Shown here: positions 55,173 through 61,670 of the stretch, in pieces
How positions within the stretch are numbered: the stretch's first letter is position 1
Layout of the letters: each line of letters begins with the position of its first letter
NCBI GenBank assembly: GCA_003278735.1
Contig: QCDO01000011.1
Coordinates: forward strand, 1 to 61,670
Direction of reading: 5' to 3'
Origin: Prochlorococcus sp. AG-355-J09
GTDB lineage: Bacteria; Cyanobacteriota; Cyanobacteriia; PCC-6307; Cyanobiaceae
DNA: 61,670 nucleotides
Translations under genes and position numbers: made by a program
The notes under the pieces: generated by a model
Seen by the model: only the letters and a program-made list of their open reading frames with translations
What the model was told of the DNA's origin: nothing
Databases searched by the model: none

Positions 55173-56051
55173 ATGTCATATTCGGATAGAAAAGGCATAA
55201 TTCTCGCTGGAGGTAGTGGAACAAGATTATTCCCAATTACGAAAATAATTAGTAAGCAACTAATTCCAGTTTATGACAAACCTATGATTTACTATCCCCT
55301 TTCAACTTTAATGCTGGCTGGGATAAAAAATATACTGATAATAACTACTGAAGGGGATATTGATAAATTTAAATTTCTTTTAGGAGATGGGAGCAACTTT
55401 GGAATAAATCTAACTTATGAGACTCAATCTAAGCCAGAGGGGATAGCACAAGCATTTATTATAGGAGAAAAATTTATTTCAAATTCTCCAGTAGCCCTTA
55501 TACTCGGCGATAATATTTTTTATGGACAAGGAATTACTAATCTTCTAAAAAAGGCTAATAATAACCAAGATTCTACAATTTTTGCTTATAGAGTTAAAGA
55601 TCCACAACGTTATGGAGTAGTAGAGTTTTCAAAAGATGGGAAAGTAATTGGAATTGAAGAAAAACCTAATAATCCAAAGAGTAGGTTCGCAATAACTGGT
55701 ATGTACTTTTATGATAATTCTGTTGTACAGAAAGCAAAGAAAATTAATCCTTCTACAAGAGGAGAATTAGAGATATCTGATATTAACTCTCTTTATCTGG
55801 ATGAAAATAACCTAAGTGTTGAAATTCTTGATAGAGGCATTGCTTGGCTTGACACTGGAACTATTGACTCTTTACAAGAAGCATCATCATTTATTAGGAC
55901 TATTGAACAAAGACAAGGATTAAAAATTTGTTGTCCGGAAGAAATTTCTTGGAGAAATGGATGGATAAATATTCAAAAGCTTAAAGAGATTGCCTCAGAA
56001 AATATAAAAAGTGGTTATGGAAAATATTTATTGTCCTTAATTTTTGAATAA
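55173..56051 (+). CDS. rfbA: Glucose-1-phosphate thymidylyltransferase
   Basis: A 292-residue enzyme making dTDP-glucose, the first step of dTDP-L-rhamnose synthesis. The pyrophosphorylase signature [20 protein letters not shown] is at the start, with [20 protein letters not shown] and the active-site region [13 protein letters not shown]. It opens a run of four rhamnose genes in the order rfbA-rfbC-rfbD-rfbB. Its stop lies just before the rfbC start. Confidence 0.97.
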   Translation: MSYSDRKGIILAGGSGTRLFPITKIISKQLIPVYDKPMIYYPLSTLMLAGIKNILIITTEGDIDKFKFLLGDGSNFGINLTYETQSKPEGIAQAFIIGEKFISNSPVALILGDNIFYGQGITNLLKKANNNQDSTIFAYRVKDPQRYGVVEFSKDGKVIGIEEKPNNPKSRFAITGMYFYDNSVVQKAKKINPSTRGELEISDINSLYLDENNLSVEILDRGIAWLDTGTIDSLQEASSFIRTIEQRQGLKICCPEEISWRNGWINIQKLKEIASENIKSGYGKYLLSLIFE

Positions 56052-56052
56052 A

Positions 56053-56640
56053 ATGAAATTTGAATTCAATCAGTTAAAAACCAAAAAAGGAATTGAAATG
56101 AATGGTCCAATCCTCTTAAAATCAAAGATTTTTAGAGATGAACGTGGATTTTTTTATGAGAGTTGGAATGAACATTCTTGGGAGGGTATTTTAAATAATT
56201 ACAACCAAACTTACAAATATTTTGTTCAAGATAATCATTCAAAATCAATAAAGGGTGTATTAAGAGGATTACATTTTCAAAAGGATCCTTTTCCTCAAGG
56301 GAAATTGATAAGGTGCATAATAGGTGAAATTTTTGATGTTGCTGTAGACATACGAAAAAATTCAAGCACATTTGGAGATTGGATTGGTACAAGATTGAGC
56401 GCAACAAACAAAAATCAATTTTGGATTCCCGAAGGGTTTGCCCATGGATTTCTTACGCTAACTGATATTGCAGAAGTTAATTACAAAACTACTAATTTAT
56501 GGAATAAAAATTGTGAGGAATGTCTTTTGTGGGAGGATAAAAGCATTGGTATTGATTGGCCAATTCATGAGTATAATATCGAGAATTTACTTATTAGTAG
56601 TAAAGATAAAGAAGGTAAGCCATTAAAGGATTTTTATTAG
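56053..56640 (+). CDS. rfbC: dTDP-4-dehydrorhamnose 3,5-epimerase
   Basis: A 195-residue cupin-fold epimerase, third step to dTDP-L-rhamnose. The catalytic segment GVLRGLHFQKDPFPQGKLIR holds the active-site histidine. FDVAVDIRKNSSTFGDWIG and IPEGFAHGFLTLTDIAEVNY are conserved. I chose the ATG at 56053 over a TTG at 56044 that would overlap rfbA. Confidence 0.96.
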   Translation: MKFEFNQLKTKKGIEMNGPILLKSKIFRDERGFFYESWNEHSWEGILNNYNQTYKYFVQDNHSKSIKGVLRGLHFQKDPFPQGKLIRCIIGEIFDVAVDIRKNSSTFGDWIGTRLSATNKNQFWIPEGFAHGFLTLTDIAEVNYKTTNLWNKNCEECLLWEDKSIGIDWPIHEYNIENLLISSKDKEGKPLKDFY

Positions 56641-56726
56641 ATGATTTTATTTTTAAATAAATTTTTAAGTTGCCCCAAAATAATTTATGATAGAAAATTA
56701 AATCTTTTCCAATAATAAGTAATTTA

Positions 56727-57620
56727 ATGAAGATTTTACTTTTAGGAGCGAATGGCCAATTAGGTAAAACTTTAATTCAAACAAAACCAGAGAAAATAAA
56801 TCTAATATCATTAACAAAAAATAAATTGAATTTCCTTAATGTGAAGGATTGCCTAAAAATTATTAACGAGATTAGTCCAGACATAATATTAAACGCTGTA
56901 GCCTATACAAATGTTGACAAAGCGGAATCAGAAAGTGAACTTGCTCAAAAGATCAATGCTCATACCCCATTCGAGATCGCATCTAACATTAAAAAGCTTG
57001 GATCGAAATTCGTCCATATAAGTACGGATTTTGTTTTCGACGGTTCTAAGTCACATCCTTATAAAACAAATGAAAAAGTTAATCCCCTAAGCCAATACGG
57101 TAAATCGAAAGCACTTGGAGAGAGATTATTGCTCAAATTAGATAATACTCAAATAATTCGTACCAGCTGGTTATACAGTCCTTTTGGGAGAAACTTCTGT
57201 TTAACAATGTTGAATTTACTTGAAAAATTTTTCCAAGAAAAAAAACCTATAAAAGTTGTATACGATCAAATTAGTTGCCCAACTAGTACCTATACATTAT
57301 CTAATTTATGCTGGAAATTGATCAAAACTCAAGGAGGATTTAATAATGATAATAAGATTATTCATTGGACTGATGCTGGAGTTGCAAGTTGGTATGATTT
57401 TGCTGTCGCTATTGGTGAAATAGCATTACAAAAAAAGATAATCTCAGGAATACCCGATATTTATCCTATTAAATCAAAAGATTTTCCAAGTATTGCAACA
57501 AGACCAAAATTTTCTCTTCTTGATACTGAGCAAGCCTGTAAGTCACTTAACATAAAAAGAAATCATTGGAAATTTGAATTGTTAAATGTAATAAGGGAAA
57601 TAGACTCAAAGAAAAAATAA
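56727..57620 (+). CDS. rfbD: dTDP-4-dehydrorhamnose reductase
   Basis: A 297-residue short-chain dehydrogenase reducing dTDP-4-keto-L-rhamnose to dTDP-L-rhamnose, the last step. It has the NAD(P)-binding motif LLGANGQLGKTLIQ, NAVAYTNVDKAESE and the catalytic Y-x-x-x-K in PLSQYGKSKALGERLL. It is 86 bases after rfbC and 82 before rfbB. Confidence 0.96.
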   Translation: MKILLLGANGQLGKTLIQTKPEKINLISLTKNKLNFLNVKDCLKIINEISPDIILNAVAYTNVDKAESESELAQKINAHTPFEIASNIKKLGSKFVHISTDFVFDGSKSHPYKTNEKVNPLSQYGKSKALGERLLLKLDNTQIIRTSWLYSPFGRNFCLTMLNLLEKFFQEKKPIKVVYDQISCPTSTYTLSNLCWKLIKTQGGFNNDNKIIHWTDAGVASWYDFAVAIGEIALQKKIISGIPDIYPIKSKDFPSIATRPKFSLLDTEQACKSLNIKRNHWKFELLNVIREIDSKKK

Positions 57621-57702
57621 TGTCAAAAGATCAATCAAAGCTTAATTATTTTCATCGATTTTATTAAATATCTTAAAATTAAAAAATAAATATTTTTTTA
57701 AG

Positions 57703-58770
57703 ATGAGAATCTTAGTAACTGGAGGATGTGGATTTATTGGAAGTCATTTAATAAGAAGGCTACTTAAAGACCAATCCAACCAAATATTCAATATTGATAA
57801 AATAAGTTATGCTAGTGTTCCAAATTTGTTAGAAACAATTGCCAAAGAAGACCTTAATAAAAATCTGAATAATTATGAACTTTTAGAAGTTGACCTAGCC
57901 AATAAAAAAGACACAGAAACTGCCGTAATGCATGCATCACCTGAATTAGTTATCCATCTTGCTGCTGAAAGTCATGTTGATAGATCCATAGATAGTCCTG
58001 AAGTATTTATATACAGTAATATAGTGGGCACATTTAATCTACTTGAATCCAGTAAGATTTATTGGAATAAATTAGATCCCATTAATAAAAAAAATTTTAG
58101 ATTTCAACACGTTAGTACTGATGAAGTATTTGGTTCTCTTGGGGATAGTGGTAGTTTTGAAGAAAAAACTTCATATGATCCAAGAAGCCCTTACTCAGCA
58201 TCAAAAGCTTCAAGTGATCATTTAGTTAGATCTTGGTATCATACTTTCGGTTTGCCAATCTTAATATCTAATTGTTCAAATAATTTTGGTCCTTGGCAAT
58301 TCCCTGAGAAACTTATTCCACTATCAATTTTTAAGGCCTATCTCAAAGAACCTATTCCAATTTATGGAGATGGCAAAAATATTCGAGATTGGCTTTTTGT
58401 AGAGGACCATATTGATGCTCTAATTCTCATTGCAAAAAGGGGTAAAATAGGGGAAACCTATTGTATTGGAGGTCAAGGAGAAAAAAGTAATAAAGAAGTA
58501 GTAATAGAAATTTGTAAAATAATGGATAAGTATTTTTCTGATAATGCCCCTCATCAAAATTTAATACAGTTTGTTTCTGACAGGCCAGGTCATGATAAGA
58601 GATACTCTATTAATTCAAAAAAAATTAAAGAAAAACTAGGCTGGAATCCAAAATATACATTTAATGATGGTTTGGAAAAAACTGTTAAATGGTATTTGAG
58701 TAATTTAAATTGGTTTAAAAAAAATCTAAATACTAAAAAATATAATCTTGAGAGGTTAGGACAACAATAA
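57703..58770 (+). CDS. rfbB: dTDP-glucose 4,6-dehydratase
   Basis: A 355-residue dehydratase for the second step of dTDP-rhamnose synthesis. The Rossmann motif is VTGGCGFIGSHLIRRLL. The dehydratase signature HVSTDEVFGSLGDSGSFEEK carries the catalytic Asp-Glu pair, and the Y-x-x-x-K is in SPYSASKASSDHLV. It is the last gene of the rhamnose set and converges on the ABC exporter. Confidence 0.97.
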   Translation: MRILVTGGCGFIGSHLIRRLLKDQSNQIFNIDKISYASVPNLLETIAKEDLNKNLNNYELLEVDLANKKDTETAVMHASPELVIHLAAESHVDRSIDSPEVFIYSNIVGTFNLLESSKIYWNKLDPINKKNFRFQHVSTDEVFGSLGDSGSFEEKTSYDPRSPYSASKASSDHLVRSWYHTFGLPILISNCSNNFGPWQFPEKLIPLSIFKAYLKEPIPIYGDGKNIRDWLFVEDHIDALILIAKRGKIGETYCIGGQGEKSNKEVVIEICKIMDKYFSDNAPHQNLIQFVSDRPGHDKRYSINSKKIKEKLGWNPKYTFNDGLEKTVKWYLSNLNWFKKNLNTKKYNLERLGQQ

Positions 58771-58805
58771 AATTATCTACCTCAAATAAATATTTAATTA
58801 ATAAA

Positions 58806-59591
58806 TTAAATATAAAAAATTATATTTTTCTCCATTTTTCTGTAAACATAAAGGGAAAGAAAAAGAATAAGGATATTTGCAAAAAATATTAATAAACCAA
58901 TTTTTATATTTAAATCACCATATATAAGAGAATTTCTTAATAATCTTAAAACTTGAAAAATCGGATTAAAATCCGCGGTAAATGCAAATCCACCCAAGTT
59001 TTTCTTTTGGTACAAAATTGGCGACAACAAAAATAATAAATTTGTTATTACTGGTAGTAACTGGAATAAATCAGTAAATTTTGTTCCAAACAATGAAATA
59101 AATATTTGCAACCAGAAAATAAATAAAAATAGATTAATAAAGTGAATTAGAGAAAAACCTAAATTCCATAAAATATTAGGATCAACAAAAAGAAATGCTA
59201 GGAAAACTATCAAAAATGCCTGCAAAAAAGATTGAATCTGAAATGCCCATTCTTGACAAACAAAAAATATAGGTTTTATTTTTGAATTTTTTAAGCTATT
59301 TGCATTTTTCACAAAAATAAGGGGTGCTTGATTGATGGCTTCACAAATTGGCGTCCATATAAGCAATCCAAAACCTAGATAAAGAAAATATTCGCGAAAA
59401 TTAGATACATTAAATACAGTGCCGTAGACCAATCCCAAACATAATACGGTAAACAAAGTAGAGATACCAAGCCAAAAACTCCCCAATGATGTTCTTGCAT
59501 ATCTAGCTTTGGTTTTGGAAGTTGCTGTAAACCAAAACGTTCTTCTTGTTTTAACGATGTAAGTTAATAATTTAATAAATGTATTCTTCAT
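58806..59591 (-). CDS. wzm: Polysaccharide ABC exporter, membrane subunit (Wzm/TagG-like)
   Basis: A 261-residue permease with six predicted helices, matching the ABC-2 type exporters of O-antigen or teichoic acid. The N-terminal RYARTSLGSFWLGISTLFTV is the family signature (LG-x-FW). It starts 20 bases inside the 3' end of the ATPase gene, so both subunits are made together. Cargo is presumably the glycan built by the neighbouring genes. Confidence 0.9.
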   Translation of the reverse strand: MKNTFIKLLTYIVKTRRTFWFTATSKTKARYARTSLGSFWLGISTLFTVLCLGLVYGTVFNVSNFREYFLYLGFGLLIWTPICEAINQAPLIFVKNANSLKNSKIKPIFFVCQEWAFQIQSFLQAFLIVFLAFLFVDPNILWNLGFSLIHFINLFLFIFWLQIFISLFGTKFTDLFQLLPVITNLLFLLSPILYQKKNLGGFAFTADFNPIFQVLRLLRNSLIYGDLNIKIGLLIFFANILILFLSLYVYRKMEKNIIFYI

Positions 59592-60321
59592 AAAAAGCTA
59601 AAGCCTCTTCAATTTCTCCATCAAAGATAAGCTTACCACTTGAGAAAACTAACCCTCTTAAACAAAACTTTCTTAGTAATTCTTTTGAATGGCTGGCTAT
59701 AAATAAAGAGCCAGATTTGTTGAGGAAACTATTCAACCTTTTTTGAGCCTTTTCATAAAATTGCTTATCACCTGTCCCTAAGCCTTCATCCAAAGCAAGA
59801 CATTCATGATACTGATAAGTCAATAAAGCAAACATTAATCTTGATGACATGCCTTCACTATAAGTTTTTAATGGCAAAAAGATAAAATCTCCTAAGCCTG
59901 AGAACTCAGTTATGTCCTCTAAAAAGTTTTGAAATCCTTTTAAAGTATTATTCATCATCAAATAATGTGCTTTTGCAGATTCAACACCTGTAAGCTCCTC
60001 TTCAACTATAAATGATCTCTGAATCATTGGATAAACTTCTACAGAAGTTTTTAAAGAACCTCTGGTGGGATGGTAGATTCCAGAAATTAATCTAATGAAT
60101 GATGTTTTCCCAGAACCATTGTGTCCTATTAATGCAATTTTTTCTCCTGGTCTTACTGAAAGGGTAATCGAATCTAAAGCCTTAACAAAAGGCTTCTTGT
60201 TATCTTTTTTTAAACTTCCTCCAGTAACAGATTTAATTATTTTTTTTTTTAAATTAAAATCAGAAGAAGAAAATAATGGTATTTCTAAAGTTACATTTTT
60301 TAATTCTATGATTGGGTCCAT
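59572..60321 (-). CDS. wzt: Polysaccharide ABC exporter, ATP-binding subunit (Wzt-like)
   Basis: A 249-residue ATPase. Walker A is ALIGHNGSGKTSFIRLISGI, the signature is TYSEGMSSRLMFAL, and Walker B is HECLALDEGLGTGD, the latter typical of the Wzt/TagH group. The C-terminal carbohydrate-binding extension of long Wzt proteins is absent, so export probably does not depend on recognition of a capped chain end. It overlaps the permease gene by 20 bases. Confidence 0.93.
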   Translation of the reverse strand: MDPIIELKNVTLEIPLFSSSDFNLKKKIIKSVTGGSLKKDNKKPFVKALDSITLSVRPGEKIALIGHNGSGKTSFIRLISGIYHPTRGSLKTSVEVYPMIQRSFIVEEELTGVESAKAHYLMMNNTLKGFQNFLEDITEFSGLGDFIFLPLKTYSEGMSSRLMFALLTYQYHECLALDEGLGTGDKQFYEKAQKRLNSFLNKSGSLFIASHSKELLRKFCLRGLVFSSGKLIFDGEIEEALAFYEEYIY

Positions 60322-60492
60322 GTTAGAGAGTTTACTATTATAAGATCACAACTTTCATGCAATTTATATTAAACGATAATTAATAAATTCTTTATATTAA
60401 TTTATAAAAGTTTTAGATAAATAATCTTTGACAATTTAAAAATTATTTTTTGTTTAAACTTTATTAAAAACAAATTAGGGTTCAGTTAAAAA

Positions 60493-60792
60493 CTAACTTT
60501 CAAACTTTTCCTTAATAAATATGAACATGAGAAATGAACCGACTCTTTCAGTGGATTGAAGCTTCCAACCTTCAGAGCCAATTTTTTTTAGAATAACTTC
60601 CAACTGTTTTGAGGGATGTAAACTTGGATTATTATTTTTAAATTGAGCTGGAAATTCTTTCTCTAGAAATTCTTTGCTAAGAGAACCGCCTAGTTTTTCG
60701 CTAGCCTTTTGAACTTTTTCAGAAGGAGATACCTTTTGCTCTTCGAAATTTATGTTTACTACAAAGTAATCCCATTTTTTTTCAGCATTCAT
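60493..60792 (-). CDS. Small hypothetical protein, DUF4177-like (99 aa)
   Basis: A soluble protein starting MNAEKKWDYFVVNINFEEQK and ending with LKKIGSEGWKLQSTERVGSF, the two strands and GxEGW core characteristic of the DUF4177 fold. The central Ser/Lys-rich part is longer than usual. Function unknown. It lies between the exporter and the repeat protein on the same strand. Confidence 0.7.
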   Translation of the reverse strand: MNAEKKWDYFVVNINFEEQKVSPSEKVQKASEKLGGSLSKEFLEKEFPAQFKNNNPSLHPSKQLEVILKKIGSEGWKLQSTERVGSFLMFIFIKEKFES

Positions 60793-60840
60793 AATACTTT
60801 TAAATAATTATTTTTAAATTTGTTTTGAAAATTATCACTT

Positions 60841-61670
60841 TCATAGATCAGCAATAAAGGATGAAATATAGTGCCTTTTAGCTGCATCATAATCATTTGA
60901 GAATTGGTCAACAAGATTATTATTACTAATATAGGATCCTACATCAAATAAATCACTTCTATTTTCATACATTCCACTAGTTATATAGTGAGTTAATCCA
61001 TTAATCTCAAGATTATTAAGATCAGATCCATAGAAGGTCATTAAATCTTCATTACTTGCTAAGTATCCAAGCTCATCAAAATTATCGACAGCACGTCCCT
61101 CTGCGAAACCATTTGCTTCGTAATGAGATTTTGCATAATCAATATTAGTTCCAAAGACCATCGCTAAATCAGGATTAGAAGCTAAGTAATTTAATGCTTC
61201 GATATCTGATAAGGGTTGATAGATATTATTAGGTTCAATAAAGGTCTGATCTACTTCTAGTTCCATTGTCTCTATAACTTCTTCCGTTGTCTCTATAACT
61301 TCGTCCGTTGTCTCTATAACTTCGTCCGTTGTCTCTATTACTTCTTCCGTTGTCTCTATTACTTCTTCCGTTGTCTCTATTACTTCTTCTTCCGTTGTTG
61401 TACTTACATAACTTCTGCCCTCCGCGTAACCATTTGTGATGTAATGGATAGTTGCAGATCTAGTATCATCTCCAAAGAATTCCGCTAAATCAATGTTATT
61501 AGAGAGATAATCTGCAGCGTTAAAGGTAATTGTTCGACCCTCCGCGTATCCATTATTTTCGTAATGAGATTTTGCAGCATCTATGTTAGGACCAAAGATA
61601 GCCATTAAATCTGGATGGCTTGCTAGATAAGCAAGAGCTTCTAAATCTGTAGCAAGAGATGTGGGTTGTG
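60841..61670 (-). CDS. Repeat-rich surface or secreted protein, N-terminus cut by window edge
   Basis: The frame is open from the right edge to the stop at 60841, so only the C-terminal 275 residues are seen. It holds five copies of a ~40-residue module of the type Y-L-A-S-(N/H)-P-D-L-x-x-x-F-G-x-(N/D)-x-x-x-A-x-x-H-Y-x-x-x-G-x-A-E-G-R, known from large calcium-binding or adhesin-like bacterial proteins; the last two are degenerate. Between the second and third modules is a heptad-like run of E-V-I-E-T-T-(E/D). The full protein, its export signal and size are off the edge. Confidence 0.85.
   Translation of the reverse strand, partial: QPTSLATDLEALAYLASHPDLMAIFGPNIDAAKSHYENNGYAEGRTITFNAADYLSNNIDLAEFFGDDTRSATIHYITNGYAEGRSYVSTTTEEEVIETTEEVIETTEEVIETTDEVIETTDEVIETTEEVIETMELEVDQTFIEPNNIYQPLSDIEALNYLASNPDLAMVFGTNIDYAKSHYEANGFAEGRAVDNFDELGYLASNEDLMTFYGSDLNNLEINGLTHYITSGMYENRSDLFDVGSYISNNNLVDQFSNDYDAAKRHYISSFIADL
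61265..61390. repeat. Six tandem 21-bp repeats inside the surface protein gene
   Basis: Six head-to-tail copies of a 21-base unit (consensus GTTGTCTCTATAACTTCTTCC on the plus strand, written here as its 21-base period in two halves GTTGTCTCTAT and AACTTCTTCC) differ at few positions. Copy boundaries are 61265, 61286, 61307, 61328, 61349 and 61370. They encode E-V-I-E-T-T-E/D on the minus strand. Since 21 is a multiple of 3, gain or loss of copies would keep the frame. Confidence 0.92.

Noticed and set aside
61265..61390. CRISPR array
   Set aside because: Units of 21 bases are contiguous with no spacers and are read in frame as part of a protein.

Overview
The window is a compact, very AT-rich stretch of a marine cyanobacterial chromosome and almost certainly comes from Prochlorococcus. 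It encodes photosystem II D2 and CP43, PetM, Ycf4, Ycf39 and a Pcb-type chlorophyll a/b antenna protein. It also carries the NTRC thioredoxin reductase fusion, flavodoxin, and many small conserved proteins typical of this genus. The very low GC, short spacers and the psbD/psbC and idiA/piuC gene orders fit a high-light-adapted lineage; that clade assignment is an inference. No rRNA, CRISPR array, transposase or integrase is visible.

Layout. 1-9.4 kb holds the pnt transhydrogenase operon, NTRC, IF-1, ycf39, petM, ilvH and a lipoprotein-type cyclophilin. 9.4-15.7 kb is the photosystem block (ycf4 divergent from psbD-psbC), then maf, cobQ with an overlapping small ferredoxin, and a rhomboid protease. 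15.8-17 kb is an accessory patch: a 54-codon gene with a strong ribosome binding site, then a ~0.65 kb miniature element between a partial copy of a tRNA 3' end and the intact tRNA-Ser(CGA). 17-26.2 kb is an iron-related neighbourhood: a ferric-binding protein, a PiuC-type hydroxylase, an outer-membrane porin, flavodoxin and a Pcb antenna gene. 26.3-36 kb carries small transporters (SemiSWEET, AEC family, EamA), two glycosyltransferases, sppA, aroH and the rpmH-rnpA-yidC cluster. 36.9-46.3 kb is housekeeping (AAA ATPase, serS, rseP, rpsN, pnp, cysQ, rsmI).

From tRNA-Arg(UCU) at 46.4 kb to the right edge lies a cell-surface polysaccharide island. It holds a UDP-sugar dehydrogenase, O-antigen ligase/polymerase, an initiating sugar transferase, a UDP-glucuronate epimerase-like gene, an LptD-like outer-membrane protein and a GT2 glycosyltransferase. 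These are followed by a full dTDP-rhamnose set in the order rfbA-rfbC-rfbD-rfbB, a Wzm/Wzt-type ABC exporter, and a repeat-rich surface protein that runs off the edge. Together they could make, export and anchor a rhamnose-containing envelope glycan.

The most unusual observations are four. First, the tRNA-Ser mini-element has matching core repeats and matching 16-base inner repeats at both ends but no recombinase. Second, three genes (a cyclophilin, an AEC transporter and the UDP-sugar dehydrogenase) have no ATG/GTG/TTG where their conserved N-termini begin and appear to start at ATA or ATT. Third, the porin ribosome binding site is complementary to the conserved core of the small RNA Yfr1. 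Fourth, four convergent gene pairs share one TTAA as both stop codons.
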